Assembly (NCBI RefSeq): GCF_014172375.1
Contig: NZ_WNXD01000002.1
Coordinates: 1,860,001 to 1,924,000, forward strand
DNA from: Pedobacter planticolens
GTDB lineage: Bacteria; Bacteroidota; Bacteroidia; Sphingobacteriales; Sphingobacteriaceae
Direction: 5' to 3'
DNA length: 64,000 nt
A program made the position numbers and the translations under genes. The notes below the pieces were generated by a model. The model did no database searches. It saw only the letters and a list, made by a program, of their open reading frames with translations, and was not told the DNA's origin. Below, piece after piece: positions 10,004 to 19,407 of this stretch (its first letter is position 1; every line of letters begins with the position of its first letter).

Positions 10004-10101
10004 TGATGCCAATGTTTAAGTTTCTCTTTCAAATGCCTAATGGCTTCGAAGAGAATGGCTAATGCACCAATGATTACCGTAAATTGCTCAAAACTGTTCA
10101 T
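10000..10101 (-). CDS. Candidate 33-residue membrane small protein
   Basis: A 33-codon frame with an ATG start (10099-10101) and TAG stop (10000-10002), overlapping the end of the methyltransferase gene by four bases on the opposite strand. Its N-terminal two-thirds (TVIIGALAILFEAI) is a plausible membrane helix and the tail RHLKEKLKHWHH is strongly basic, a common form of small membrane proteins. I see no clear promoter and recognise no family. It may be chance. Confidence 0.35.
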   Translation of the reverse strand: MNSFEQFTVIIGALAILFEAIRHLKEKLKHWHH

Positions 10102-10173
10102 TACAAATCAATTACAACTATAAGACCAATTTACTGAATATTTGTTACAAACTGGTATAATTCTAAATAATTT

Positions 10174-10241
10174 AACTACAGATGTACACAGATAAACACA
10201 GATAATTTATATCTGTGTGCATCCCTTTTTATCTGTGGTTA
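10174..10241. repeat. Intergenic inverted repeat (ACAGAT / ATCTGT type)
   Basis: Arms built of repeated ACAGAT/CACAGAT words (left AACTACAGATGTACACAG, right ATCTGTGTGCATC and TTATCTGTGGTT) form an imperfect palindrome in the 388-base gap between the methyltransferase and GNAT genes. No coding potential is seen. It resembles in layout, not sequence, the palindromes at 32151, 38856 and 40239. Confidence 0.7.
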
Positions 10242-10262
10242 ATATTTTTCTATGCTCTCCTT

Positions 10263-10357
10263 CGTCATTCCCGTGAAAACGGGCATCGTAAAGCGGTGAA
10301 CAGGTTTAGTATTTACTTGCTAATTCATTACGATACCCAGTCGAGCTGGGCATGACG
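10263..10357. repeat. Cloverleaf-forming palindromic repeat, copy 1
   Basis: First of four copies in the window (others 11977, 30966, 34662). The outer arms CGTCAT/ATGACG enclose a CCCGTGAAAACGGG hairpin, a central stem (degenerate in this copy) and a CCCAGTCGAGCTGGG hairpin. It lies between genes and carries no ORF. Confidence 0.85.
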
Positions 10358-10391
10358 ACCTTTTAATAAATTAAGAAAGTTAATTTTGAAA

Positions 10392-10919
10392 TTACCTCGT
10401 CAATGTGAAAATAGTAAGATCGGGATTTTCTTTGTCTGCATCTTTTGATGGAAGAAAGTTAAATTTTGTCAATAGTTTAGTTGAACCCTGATTTTCGTTG
10501 TGCGTAAACGCTACTATTTTTTGAAACTGCAAGGTCTGAAAAGCATAGTCGATGACTGCTTCAATAGCTTCTTTCATAATTCCTTGCCCTTGAAATTTTG
10601 TTATCAATTCATATCCGATTTCGCAACTGTTTTGTTCGTTTGAAAAGTCAAAAAGGCAAATTGTCCCAACAAATGTTTTTGTACTTGTCAAGCTAATTGC
10701 CCAATAAATTGAGTTGTTATTTTTAATGTTATCATTAACACTATTGATAAAGTTTATTGCATCTTCAATTGTCTTGCTTGGAGCTCTGCCAAGGTATTTG
10801 TTTATTTCTGCGTCAGAACGCAACGCAAAAATATCTTGCTGGTCATCAGTAGATAATTCTCTAAGAGTTAGCCTTTCGGTTGTCAAAATAGGGAAAGGTG
10901 TGAAATTTCTGTTTATCAT
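10392..10919 (-). CDS. GNAT family N-acetyltransferase (RimJ/RimL type)
   Basis: A 175-residue acetyltransferase. It opens with ILTTERLTLRELSTDDQQDIF, the usual start of RimJ/RimL-like GNATs, and contains the core acetyl-CoA segment SCEIGYELITKFQGQGIMKEAIE (beta4 and the Q/R-G-x-G loop, here QGQGI) followed by AFTHNENQGSTKLLTKFNF. These enzymes transfer acetyl groups to protein N-termini, amino acids or small molecules; the substrate here is unknown. The ATG at 10917-10919 is the first in frame. It lies alone between repeat-containing spacers. Confidence 0.85.
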   Translation of the reverse strand: MINRNFTPFPILTTERLTLRELSTDDQQDIFALRSDAEINKYLGRAPSKTIEDAINFINSVNDNIKNNNSIYWAISLTSTKTFVGTICLFDFSNEQNSCEIGYELITKFQGQGIMKEAIEAVIDYAFQTLQFQKIVAFTHNENQGSTKLLTKFNFLPSKDADKENPDLTIFTLTR

Positions 10920-10971
10920 GATGTTAAATTTCTATGCAATATAATTAGTGGTGATTGAATTCCAGCCCTTG

Positions 10972-11907
10972 TTAGCGGAAGTCATTCAGCCTTTGTCGAT
11001 AGCTTGATTCTTCTATAATATTGCCTTTGTTATCATATGAAATCGATGCAATGTTCTTAATTTTGTCTTTTAGATTGACATCTATTGTTCCTATAAGTTG
11101 ATTTTTCTCATTATAATATTCAATGATTTGAATACCTGCACTTTTATAATTTGTAGCAATAATAGTAGTATTTTCTTGCCTGATTGTCTCTTTTACAGTT
11201 GAAGTATCCCCCTCGTTATTTATAGCGACAAAATCAGATTTGTTATTATTCTTCAAATTAAAGGTCGTTGTCTCTTTAAGATATTTTAATCCTTTTAAAA
11301 AAGAGTAGGTTTCTTTTTTGTATTGAACCCCATCCTTATAAAAATAAAGAACTTCTTCTTGCAATTTTCCTTGCTCGGTTACAATAGTTTTAGAGATTAA
11401 GTCGTTCTGATATAAAAATTCTTTCCTCGTAAGTAATGTGTCGAAACTTCTTAGCGCCTCTTTTTTTGGATTCTCAAAATCTGGAAGTTTTAGTCTAAGC
11501 CATCTTGTATCTAGACTTGTTTTCTTTCCATTTTCATAAAATGTCTTTTCGGAAAATGTAGTATCGTTTTCTTTATTAATTTTAAAATTACCTATTAAAG
11601 AATCCTGAGCATTATAAACTTTAAGTTCTTTATCTCCATTTTCAAGTTCTATTATTCTCTCTATCTTTCCCTTCTTGTTGTAAAAGAATTCTTTCGTGAA
11701 GACCATACTGTCTACAGCCTTTTCTGCCATGTAAGTATAGATTATAGATTTATCTATTTTAATCTTGCCATCAGTAAAGAATGTGTATTTATGAACCTGT
11801 TTCGTATTTACCTGGCTATTATCGAATATGAATTTTTCAATTTGGTCTTGTTGTCTTTTACAACCAAGAATTAATAGAAGGATTAGAGCGGTTACGGTTG
11901 GTCTCAT
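10972..11907 (-). CDS. Lipoprotein with YwqK-like (MORN-type) repeats
   Basis: A 311-residue protein with a short signal peptide and lipobox LILGC (Cys near residue 16). The body repeats short beta units of the form FFYNKKGKIERI, TFYENGKKTSLDT, YFYKDGVQYKKE, EYYNEKNQLIGTI and SYDNKGNIIEE, like the YwqK/MORN-variant repeats of Bacteroidota antitoxin-like and surface proteins. Function is not known. It is probably anchored facing the periplasm or the cell surface. It is monocistronic on the minus strand; its upstream side carries a cloverleaf repeat (11977). Confidence 0.7.
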   Translation of the reverse strand: MRPTVTALILLLILGCKRQQDQIEKFIFDNSQVNTKQVHKYTFFTDGKIKIDKSIIYTYMAEKAVDSMVFTKEFFYNKKGKIERIIELENGDKELKVYNAQDSLIGNFKINKENDTTFSEKTFYENGKKTSLDTRWLRLKLPDFENPKKEALRSFDTLLTRKEFLYQNDLISKTIVTEQGKLQEEVLYFYKDGVQYKKETYSFLKGLKYLKETTTFNLKNNNKSDFVAINNEGDTSTVKETIRQENTTIIATNYKSAGIQIIEYYNEKNQLIGTIDVNLKDKIKNIASISYDNKGNIIEESSYRQRLNDFR

Positions 11908-11976
11908 ATTTTACTTTATGAAACTAAAGATAATTTACTTAAAGTTTGTTACAAAGTTGTATTTGGTTAATAATAT

Positions 11977-12073
11977 CATCATTCCCGTGAAAACGGGAAT
12001 CGTAATGCGATGAAAAGGTTTAGTGTTTACCTACTAATTCATTACGATACCCAGTCGAGCTGGGCATGACGAT
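11977..12073. repeat. Cloverleaf-forming palindromic repeat, copy 2
   Basis: Same family as 10263-10357, about 90% alike by eye, with the central stem ATCGTAATG/CATTACGAT and the hairpins CCCGTGAAAACGGG and CCCAGTCGAGCTGGG. It lies between the YwqK-like lipoprotein start and the MarC stop. Confidence 0.85.
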
Positions 12074-12095
12074 CTTTCAAATAGTATGCTCTTAA

Positions 12096-12671
12096 CTACA
12101 AACCCGTATTAGTCCTAAATAATTTTATCGCGATAGCTAAAAGAATAATACCAAATGCTTTTCTTAAGATGTTTAATCCAGTTTTACCGAAAAGCTTTTC
12201 AAGTCTATCTGTATTCTTCAATACAAAATAAACAAAAATCATATTCAGGATAATACCTACAATAATATTTTGAGTAGCATATTCTGTTTTTAAGGAAAGC
12301 AGGGTAGTCATTGTTCCTGCACCAGCAATTAATGGAAAAGCTAAAGGGACAATAGAAACGGTTTCTGGTGCATCTTCTTTAAAAATGGTTAAACCTAAAA
12401 CCATTTCCATCGCTAAAGCAAAAATTACAAAAGAACCTGCAATAGCAAAAGATTCTACATCGACACCAATTACGCTTAATAATGTTTTGCCAGCAAATAA
12501 AAAGACAATCATTAAAGCTGTGGCAACAATAGCAGCCTTTTCAGACTGGATATGTCCGGCCTTTTTACGTAATTCAATTACAATAGGGATAGATCCTAAA
12601 ATATCAATAATGGCAAACAGCACCATTGTGGTAGATAAAATTTCACTGAAATCGAATTGTAAATGTTCCAT
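12096..12671 (-). CDS. MarC family integral membrane protein
   Basis: 191 residues from the ATG at 12669-12671 (MEHLQFDF). A longer frame to 12806 exists but its extra 45 codons come partly from an intergenic repeat, so it is rejected. About six hydrophobic helices; conserved MarC features are FAIIDILGSIPIVIELRKK near the N-terminus, GSFVIFALAMEMVLGLTIF and PLAFPLIAGAGTMTTLLSL. MarC proteins were once linked to antibiotic resistance in E. coli, a link later withdrawn; their transport role is unknown. A TACATTTG -7 box (minus strand, 12691-12698) lies 19 bases before the start. Confidence 0.85.
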   Translation of the reverse strand: MEHLQFDFSEILSTTMVLFAIIDILGSIPIVIELRKKAGHIQSEKAAIVATALMIVFLFAGKTLLSVIGVDVESFAIAGSFVIFALAMEMVLGLTIFKEDAPETVSIVPLAFPLIAGAGTMTTLLSLKTEYATQNIIVGIILNMIFVYFVLKNTDRLEKLFGKTGLNILRKAFGIILLAIAIKLFRTNTGL

Positions 12672-12690
12672 AATCGGGATGGTTTTATAA

Positions 12691-12698
12691 CAAATGTA
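12691..12698 (-). promoter_or_regulatory. Candidate -7 box (TACATTTG) for the MarC gene
   Basis: Read on the minus strand, TACATTTG matches TAnnTTTG and ends 19 bases before the MarC ATG, supporting the shorter start. No TTG is seen at the -33 distance, so this is only moderately supported. Confidence 0.4.
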
Positions 12699-12756
12699 AG
12701 AGTTATGTGTAGATATTAATCTGAGTTCGATTAATAAAAATTGTTTTATTATAATT

Positions 12757-12852
12757 GTCGTCATTGCGAGTCTCCGATTTTTCATCGGGGCGAAGCAATC
12801 TTTCATGATTAGAAAGATTGCTTCGTCGCTGCGCTTCTCTCAATGACGATAG
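12757..12852. repeat. CGTCATTGCGAG palindromic repeat
   Basis: CGTCATTGCGAG ... GAAGCAATCT / AGATTGCTTC ... CAATGACG form a long inverted repeat. A second full version is at 34776-34870, and half-sites are at 25400, 25577, 47671 and 48459. It contributes the false N-terminal extension of the MarC frame. Confidence 0.8.
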
Positions 12853-12943
12853 TCTTAGCGGCGGTGAGCTAAAAACAAAGATTCAGCTTCGCTGAGCACT
12901 CCGTAGTTCTTCACTATGGTCGAAATGACGCAACCGCTTTACA

Positions 12944-13215
12944 ACCCTTCCCAAATCACAAATCCTTCCCAAGAACTAGGACTGGCCTTGAAGCATTCCG
13001 AAGGAGAACGCATTCAAACTTTTGCACTACCTTAAAATAACCACTACCCAAGACAGAAAGCAGTTCGATTTTTCATCGGACCTTTTTCTGTCGCCTTAAA
13101 AGTTTGGATAGCGTAATCCGAGAAATGATTCAGAGCCTTGATTTTTTGGTTACTTTTTCATCAAGAAAAAAGTAACTTGATCCTTCGGCTATCAAGAGCC
13201 GAGGCAAGCCAGAGC
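12944..13215 (+). repeat. Structured ~270-nt repeat, copy A
   Basis: First of three full copies (others 24887-25222 and 30534-30816). Core: a pairing stem 13008-13023 with 13098-13114 enclosing a second stem (GACAGAAA / TTTCTGTC with inner GTTCGAT / ATCGGAC), then a hairpin GTTACTTTTTC / GAAAAAAGTAAC (13149-13176) and a TCGGCT / AGCCGA hairpin. The same pairings are kept in the other copies with changed bases. It occupies most of the 648-base gap between the MarC and permease genes. No credible ORF; minus-strand ORFs in other copies are by-products. Confidence 0.8.
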
Positions 13216-13265
13216 GTTGGGAGAAAGAGAGATCCTTCGCTACGCTCTGGATGACAAGATATAAA

Positions 13266-13304
13266 CAAAAAAAGCCTCCTCAGTTTTAACTGAGGAGGCT
13301 TTCA
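13266..13304 (-). terminator. Intrinsic terminator of the APC permease gene
   Basis: AAAGCCTCCTCAGT / ACTGAGGAGGCTTT perfect hairpin 15 bases after the permease stop (minus strand). In the minus direction it is followed by a run of seven T residues. Confidence 0.92.
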
Positions 13305-13319
13305 TACTATTAAATTAAA

Positions 13320-15044
13320 TTATTTTGCTTGGATATTTTTCGCAGTTGCGATTCTATATCCATATACTAACACGTGTACCACAGCAAAAACCAAAGAGAA
13401 GTAGTATAAACCTACATCTGCTTTAACAGTAGCATCAGTTTCCATTGCTTGTATTGATAATTGGTGATGTAACACAGCTACGATAATTAGTAAAGCAGCT
13501 AAAACTAAACCAACATAAGAAACCACTTTATTGCTTCTAATCAGCGTTGTTACTTTATTATCTGATAATAAACTGTTTTTAATACCATAGAATAAGTACA
13601 CGTTGATACCAATAATCATCCATACCAATAAACGAACCCAAGTATCAAGTGGTAAGAACACCATCATACCTAAACACACCAATACACCTAAAATAGGGAT
13701 AAGTGGAACCAAAGGAACTTTAAATGCTCTAGGCAAATCTGGCATACGTTTTCTTAAAATCATAACACCAATACATACTAGGATAAATGCGAATAAAGTA
13801 CCGATACTTGTCATTTCACCAACTACACGAGCTGGAACGAAAGCAGCGAATAAACTCACAAACACCATAAACAATAAATTGCTTTTTGATGGAGTACCGA
13901 ATTTAGAGTGTACACTTGAGAATACTTTAGGGATTAATCCATCTTTACTCATAGAGAAGAATACTCTTGATTGACCCATTAGCATTACCATGATTACAGA
14001 AGCATAACCACCTAAAATAGCTAAGATAATTGCTTTGTTTAACCAAGGATAAGCTGGAGTTACAAGACCTGCAGCATTTTTAACACCCATGTTATCAATT
14101 GCAACAGCAACTGGAGCAATACCATCCTGACCTTTAAATAAATCGTAGTTAGCAACACCTGTCATTACGTGAGCAAACAAGATATATAGAATAGTACAAA
14201 TAAATAGAGAGACTAAAATACCGATAGGCATATCTTTTTTAGGGTTTTTTGCTTCCTGCGCAGCAGTAGAAACGGCATCAAAACCGATATAAGCAAAAAA
14301 CACAATTGCAGCAGCTCTAATTACACCACCCCATCCGTTAGTGAAAAACCCTTCGTGTCCAGGTTTATCAGCAGGAATAAAGTAAGGAGAATAGTTATCT
14401 GCATTGATATATTTCCATCCTAAGAAGATGAAGATTAAAACAATTACAACTTTAACAGCTACAATTACACCGTTGATTACTGCAGATTCTTTAGTTCCTT
14501 TAATTAAGATTAACGACATTAATACCACAATAAATACTGCAGGTAAATTAAACATACCCGATACTGATGTTCCATCTGCCAATACCGCAGTATCAAATGG
14601 CGACATTACCACCTGGGCGGGTAAGTGTACATTAAAGTAATCGAGGAATTTGACCAGATACCTGCTCCAGCTAATTGCAACCGTAGCGGCACCAACAGCA
14701 TATTCAAGTACCAAATCCCATCCAATAATCCAAGCGATAAACTCGCCCATGGTAGCATAAGAATACGTATAAGCACTACCAGCAACTGGTATCATCGATG
14801 CAAATTCTGCATAGCATAAGCCAGCAAAAGCACAACCAATAGCTGCAATAATAAATGAAATGGTAATTGCAGGACCAGCATTGTTAGCTGCCGCAGAGCC
14901 TGTGATAGAGAATAGTCCGGCGCCAATAATAGCACCAATACCCAAAGCAACTAAATTTACGGGGCCGAGGGTCCGCTTCAGTGTGCCTTCTCCGCTCTCT
15001 TCTGCTTCTTTTGTAAGTAAGTCAATTGACTTTCTAAAATTCAT
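13320..15044 (-). CDS. APC superfamily amino-acid permease (CAT type)
   Basis: A 574-residue permease with at least 12 membrane helices. TLGPVNLVALGIGAIIGAGL is the unwound helix-1 substrate site of APC transporters; FFAYIGFDAVSTAAQEAKNP is the helix-6 consensus, and the extra C-terminal helices and length fit the cationic amino-acid transporter branch. It probably imports amino acids with protons; specificity is unknown. It lies downstream of the pyrophosphatase gene on the same strand but a terminator-like hairpin (15123-15160) separates them. Its leader TAGTTTAAG just upstream of the ATG resembles that of hppA. A perfect intrinsic terminator follows the stop. Confidence 0.9.
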   Translation of the reverse strand: MNFRKSIDLLTKEAEESGEGTLKRTLGPVNLVALGIGAIIGAGLFSITGSAAANNAGPAITISFIIAAIGCAFAGLCYAEFASMIPVAGSAYTYSYATMGEFIAWIIGWDLVLEYAVGAATVAISWSRYLVKFLDYFNVHLPAQVVMSPFDTAVLADGTSVSGMFNLPAVFIVVLMSLILIKGTKESAVINGVIVAVKVVIVLIFIFLGWKYINADNYSPYFIPADKPGHEGFFTNGWGGVIRAAAIVFFAYIGFDAVSTAAQEAKNPKKDMPIGILVSLFICTILYILFAHVMTGVANYDLFKGQDGIAPVAVAIDNMGVKNAAGLVTPAYPWLNKAIILAILGGYASVIMVMLMGQSRVFFSMSKDGLIPKVFSSVHSKFGTPSKSNLLFMVFVSLFAAFVPARVVGEMTSIGTLFAFILVCIGVMILRKRMPDLPRAFKVPLVPLIPILGVLVCLGMMVFLPLDTWVRLLVWMIIGINVYLFYGIKNSLLSDNKVTTLIRSNKVVSYVGLVLAALLIIVAVLHHQLSIQAMETDATVKADVGLYYFSLVFAVVHVLVYGYRIATAKNIQAK

Positions 15045-15122
15045 AGTTTAAGGTTTAGTTAAAGTGTTTCTATAAGTTTTCAGTTTTATTAAATATAGGT
15101 TCAAACCTAAATAAAAATAATG

Positions 15123-15160
15123 TAAAAATAAAGGGGATTTTTATCCAAAACCCCCTTTAC
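15123..15160 (-). terminator. Intrinsic terminator of hppA
   Basis: TAAAGGGGATTTT / AAAACCCCCTTTA hairpin (one mismatch) 20 bases after the hppA stop; in the minus direction it is followed by TTTTTACATTATTTTTA, a T-rich tail. Confidence 0.75.
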
Positions 15161-15180
15161 TTAGTAACATTTAAAAGATA

Positions 15181-17478
15181 TTAACGTTTGATAACGGTAT
15201 CAATTTCATTTGTTATGGTATCTATCTTTACTGTTCCCAAAGAATCAACAGTTTTCATCATTTTAATTATTTCTTTTCTTACTTGTTCTGTCCCTTGTGC
15301 ATTTGAAGGACTAATAGCAATATAAGGTGCAATAACTAAAGAAACGATAGACATTAATTTAATCAAGATATTCATTGATGGACCTGAAGTATCTTTAAAT
15401 GGATCTCCAACAGTATCACCAGTTACAGAAGCTTTATGTGGTTCTGATTTTTTGTAAAACATCTCCCCATTAATCTTAACACCTTTCTCGAAAGATTTCT
15501 TTGCGTTGTCCCAAGCACCACCAGCATTAGATTGGAAAATACCCATCAATACACCAGATACAGTTACACCAGCTAATAAACCACCTAAAATCTCGGCAGA
15601 ACTCACTGCTGGAAAAACACCTTTAAAGCCAAAACCTACAATAATTGGAACCAATAAGGCAATCGCCCCTGGCAACATCATTTCACGAATGGAAGCTTTA
15701 GTAGAGATCGCTACACATTTTTCATATTCTGGTTTCGCTTTGTATTCCATAATTCCAGGAATTTCACGGAACTGACGACGAACTTCTTGTACCATATCCA
15801 TTGCTGCTTTACCAACCGCGGCAATACACAATGCTGAGAAGATGAAAGGGATCATTGCACCCACAAACAAACCAGCCAAAACAGGAGCTTTGTAAATATC
15901 AATCGCAGAAATACCTGCCACACCAACAAAGGCAGCAAATAAAGCTAAGGAAGTTAATGCTGCTGAAGCAATTGCAAACCCTTTTCCAGTTGCTGCGGTA
16001 GTGTTACCAACGGCATCTAAATTATCTGTACGTTCACGAACTTCTGGAGGTAATTGGCTCATTTCGGCAATACCACCTGCATTATCTGCAATTGGACCGA
16101 AAGCATCGATGGCTAACTGCATGGCTGTAGTTGCCATCATACCCGCTGCTGCAATAGCAACCCCATATAAACCTGCAAATGAATACGAGCAAATGATACC
16201 CGCTGCTAATACTAAAATTGGTGCAACTGTAGATTTCATACCTACCGATAAACCACCAATAATATTTGTCGCGTGACCTGTACCAGACTGTTGAATAATT
16301 GAATTAACCGGACCTTTGCCCATTGCAGTATAGTATTCGGTAATCACACTCATTAAAGTACCCACCACTAAACCAACAAGAATGGCATAAAACACATCCA
16401 TGCTAGTAAAATCAACACCTCTTAAATGTAAGGTAGCTGGCAACATTAATTTCACAATAAAGTAAGAAGCAACAGCTGTTAATGCAATTGAACTCCAGTT
16501 TCCTAAGTTTAACGCAGTTTGTACATTAGAATCTTCGCCTTTAATGCGAACGAACCAAGTACCAACAATAGAAAATAGAATTCCCAAGCCGCAAATTACC
16601 ATTGGCAATAAAACCGGAGAGAAACCACCTAATCCATCTGAATATATTCCGTTCAATTTTTCAACAACAATTTCTTGTCCCAAAACCATGGTTGCTAAGA
16701 TGGTAGCTACATACGAACCAAATAAATCGGCACCCATACCAGCCACATCACCTACGTTATCACCCACGTTATCTGCAATAGTTGCAGGGTTACGCACATC
16801 ATCTTCCGGAATACCAGCTTCAACTTTACCCACTAAATCTGCACCAACATCGGCAGCTTTAGTATAAATACCACCACCAACACGAGCAAATAAAGCAATA
16901 GATTCAGCACCTAAAGAGAAACCAGTTAAAACTTCAATGGCAGTTCTCATTTCGGTACTGTTTGGCGCAATCACATGAAATACTTGTAAGAAAACAATAA
17001 ATAATCCGCCTAAACCTAGTACAGCTAAACCAGCAACACCAAGTCCCATTACGGTACCACCAGTAAAACTTACTTTTAACGCTTGTTTTAAACTAGTTCT
17101 TGCAGCTTGCGTAGTACGAACGTTTGCTTTTGTAGCGGCTTTCATGCCAATAAATCCAGCAAATGCTGAGAAAAAAGCACCTATAATAAAGGCTACGGCA
17201 ATAATCCAGCTCGAGTGCATTGCTACACCATTAATTTCATGAATGGTACCCGAATACGCTAAAATAGCAGCGGTAAAGGCAACGAAAATGCTCAACACTT
17301 TCCATTCTGCTTTTAAAAAGGCCATTGCACCATCGGCAATGTAGCCAGCAAGTTCTTGCATATTTGCATCACCTGCATCTTGTTTGTTTACCCACGCACT
17401 TTTCACAGCCATAACCAGAATACCGATTAGGCCCAATAGAGGGATGGAATAGATTAAATTGTCTTGTAGAAAATTCAT
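15181..17478 (-). CDS. hppA: Membrane-bound pyrophosphatase (ion-pumping)
   Basis: A 765-residue protein with about 16 membrane helices that hydrolyses pyrophosphate and pumps H+ and/or Na+ across the inner membrane. The substrate site [18 protein letters not shown] (about residues 210-227) and [15 protein letters not shown] are intact, as is the second acidic motif [16 protein letters not shown]. At [10 protein letters not shown] (491-500) the determinant residue is Ala (495), which in this family marks the K+-dependent class rather than the K+-independent (Lys) class. Whether it pumps Na+, H+ or both cannot be told with confidence. A good promoter lies 100 bases upstream and a terminator follows. 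Confidence 0.95.
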   Translation of the reverse strand: MNFLQDNLIYSIPLLGLIGILVMAVKSAWVNKQDAGDANMQELAGYIADGAMAFLKAEWKVLSIFVAFTAAILAYSGTIHEINGVAMHSSWIIAVAFIIGAFFSAFAGFIGMKAATKANVRTTQAARTSLKQALKVSFTGGTVMGLGVAGLAVLGLGGLFIVFLQVFHVIAPNSTEMRTAIEVLTGFSLGAESIALFARVGGGIYTKAADVGADLVGKVEAGIPEDDVRNPATIADNVGDNVGDVAGMGADLFGSYVATILATMVLGQEIVVEKLNGIYSDGLGGFSPVLLPMVICGLGILFSIVGTWFVRIKGEDSNVQTALNLGNWSSIALTAVASYFIVKLMLPATLHLRGVDFTSMDVFYAILVGLVVGTLMSVITEYYTAMGKGPVNSIIQQSGTGHATNIIGGLSVGMKSTVAPILVLAAGIICSYSFAGLYGVAIAAAGMMATTAMQLAIDAFGPIADNAGGIAEMSQLPPEVRERTDNLDAVGNTTAATGKGFAIASAALTSLALFAAFVGVAGISAIDIYKAPVLAGLFVGAMIPFIFSALCIAAVGKAAMDMVQEVRRQFREIPGIMEYKAKPEYEKCVAISTKASIREMMLPGAIALLVPIIVGFGFKGVFPAVSSAEILGGLLAGVTVSGVLMGIFQSNAGGAWDNAKKSFEKGVKINGEMFYKKSEPHKASVTGDTVGDPFKDTSGPSMNILIKLMSIVSLVIAPYIAISPSNAQGTEQVRKEIIKMMKTVDSLGTVKIDTITNEIDTVIKR

Positions 17479-17579
17479 AGTTTAAGTTTATATTTTGCTT
17501 TGTTTAGTTGTGAACCTTAGCTCCATCTGTCCGTTTTAAAATTAGATAAACAGATGAAATAAAAATAATACATGGATTG

Positions 17580-17609
17580 CAAAAATAAGCGTGTTTAGCT
17601 AATAACCAA
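17580..17609 (-). promoter_or_regulatory. Promoter of hppA (TTG-N19-TATTTTTG)
   Basis: Minus strand: -33 TTG (17607-17609), a 19-base spacer and -7 TATTTTTG (17580-17587), fitting the Bacteroidota consensus. It would give a 5' leader of roughly 95 bases. Confidence 0.6.
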
Positions 17610-17745
17610 ATTTTTATGTAAATGATTGTCAACATTTTTTCTTTTTACGTAATAATCTGAACCTATCCTCGTTCATCGCTATTCCTTTTATATTTTATTT
17701 GCTATATATTAGCCTTAACTAAACTAAACAAAAAACTAAAAATTG

Positions 17746-19185
17746 ATGGAAAACCAAAAAGAAGAAGGTGCTGTAAAGAGAAAATTAGGCCTATTTGATG
17801 CTGTAATGTTGGTAATGGGGTCAATGATTGGCAGCGGTATTTTTATTGTAAGTGCTGATATCATGAGGAATTTAGGTTCAGGATATTGGTTAATTGTTGT
17901 TTGGATAATAACTGGGGTAATGACAATAGCTGCTGCAATTTCTTATGGAGAACTTTCGGCTATGTTTCCGAAGGCTGGTGGGCAATACACTTACTTAAAA
18001 GAAATCTTTGGAAAGATGATGGGGTTTCTATATGGTTGGGGTATGTTTACTGTAATTCAAACAGGTACTATTGCTGCTGTTGGAGTTGCCTTTGGTAAAT
18101 TTACAGCCTATCTCATACCAACATTAAATGATGCTGCACCAATTTTTCAAAGTGGTGGCTATAAAATTACCTGGATACAGATTTTGGCTATTGTCGTTAT
18201 TCTGCTTTTAACGTATATCAATACTAAAGGTGTAGAAGGTGGTAAAATATTACAAAACATTTTTACCGGATCTAAAATCGTCGCTTTAATTGGCCTAATT
18301 GTTTTAGGTTTCCTTTTGGTGAAAACTAATTTTTGGAGCGGGAATATGGGCCTTGGCTGGAAAGCATTTAATAATCTGAATACAGATGCAGCTGGAAACT
18401 TTATAAAATCTGGATGGCAATCTATTTCTGGAATGACCATTATGGGAGGCATTGCAGCTGCAATGGTAGGTTCTGTATTTTCTAGCGTAGCTTGGGAAAA
18501 CGTAACTTTTGTTTCAGGAGAAATAGAAAATCCTAAAAAAAATATAGTACGTGCTATGGTTTTAGGTACTTCTGCAGTGATGATACTTTATTTATTAGTC
18601 AATTTTGTTTACCTCAATACGTTAAACAGAGATGGAATTGCTTTTGCAGTTAATGATAGGGTTGCTGTTGTCGCTTCCGAGCAAATTTTCGGTAGCGGTA
18701 TAGGTACAATAATAATGGCAGTTTTAGTAATGATTTCAACATTTGGTTGCATTAACGGTTTGGTACTTGCAGGCTCAAGAGTTTTCCAAACCATGGCCAA
18801 GGATGGGATGTTTTTTAAAGCAGCGATTACGAACAACAAAAATGGAGTTCCAGAAAAATCACTTTGGATGCAAGGAATTTGGGCTGCAGTTTTATGTTTA
18901 AGCGGACAATATGGTAATCTATTAGATATGATCTCTTTTGTTATCGTACTGTTTTACATGATTACTGTTTTTGGTGTAATTTATTTAAGGATAAAGCAAC
19001 CTAATTTAGAAAGGCCTTACAAAACATGGTTATATCCGGTTACACCAATAGTTTATTTATTAATTGGTGCCTCATTTTGTATTTTACTGCTAATGTATAA
19101 ACAACAATATACTTGGCCTGGTTTGATCATTGTTTTATTAGGAGTTCCTGTTTACTTTTTCATTAATAGAAAAAAAGCAGTTTAA
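17746..19185 (+). CDS. APC superfamily amino-acid permease (LAT-like)
   Basis: 479 residues from ATG 17746; a TTG at 17743 adds one residue. The helix-1 site is LGLFDAVMLVMGSMIGSGIFIV and a helix-6 counterpart is FSSVAWENVTFVSGEIENPKK, both typical of the LAT/SteT branch (amino-acid exchangers or uptake permeases). Twelve hydrophobic helices; the C-terminus ends with basic residues. It is unlike the 574-residue CAT-type permease on the other side of hppA and not its duplicate. Transcribed divergently from hppA across a 267-base AT-rich spacer. No specificity can be assigned. Confidence 0.9.
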   Translation: MENQKEEGAVKRKLGLFDAVMLVMGSMIGSGIFIVSADIMRNLGSGYWLIVVWIITGVMTIAAAISYGELSAMFPKAGGQYTYLKEIFGKMMGFLYGWGMFTVIQTGTIAAVGVAFGKFTAYLIPTLNDAAPIFQSGGYKITWIQILAIVVILLLTYINTKGVEGGKILQNIFTGSKIVALIGLIVLGFLLVKTNFWSGNMGLGWKAFNNLNTDAAGNFIKSGWQSISGMTIMGGIAAAMVGSVFSSVAWENVTFVSGEIENPKKNIVRAMVLGTSAVMILYLLVNFVYLNTLNRDGIAFAVNDRVAVVASEQIFGSGIGTIIMAVLVMISTFGCINGLVLAGSRVFQTMAKDGMFFKAAITNNKNGVPEKSLWMQGIWAAVLCLSGQYGNLLDMISFVIVLFYMITVFGVIYLRIKQPNLERPYKTWLYPVTPIVYLLIGASFCILLLMYKQQYTWPGLIIVLLGVPVYFFINRKKAV

Positions 19186-19407
19186 AATGATTTAAGAATT
19201 AACAAGATTAGTTAAAGGATGGTAAGGTTAGTTTCTTGTCATCCTTTTTTGTTTGGTAAATGAAGGCTTTAACTAAAAACTTATAAAAGAAAATATTTAA
19301 TAATCGGATATGAAACGTATATATTCGTTTATAAACGCATATGTGTTCAAGTTGCGCATATTTACAAGTTAGCTGGCATTTTACATACACACCCTAGAAA
19401 AGAAAAT

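Noticed and set aside
12672..12806. 45-residue N-terminal extension of MarC
   Set aside because: The extension is partly encoded by a CGTCATTGCGAG repeat; the family start is MEHLQFDF and a -7 box lies just upstream of it.
19208..19390. 60-residue minus-strand ORF
   Set aside because: No domain, no promoter and low-complexity AT-rich sequence; likely chance in the gap before the array.
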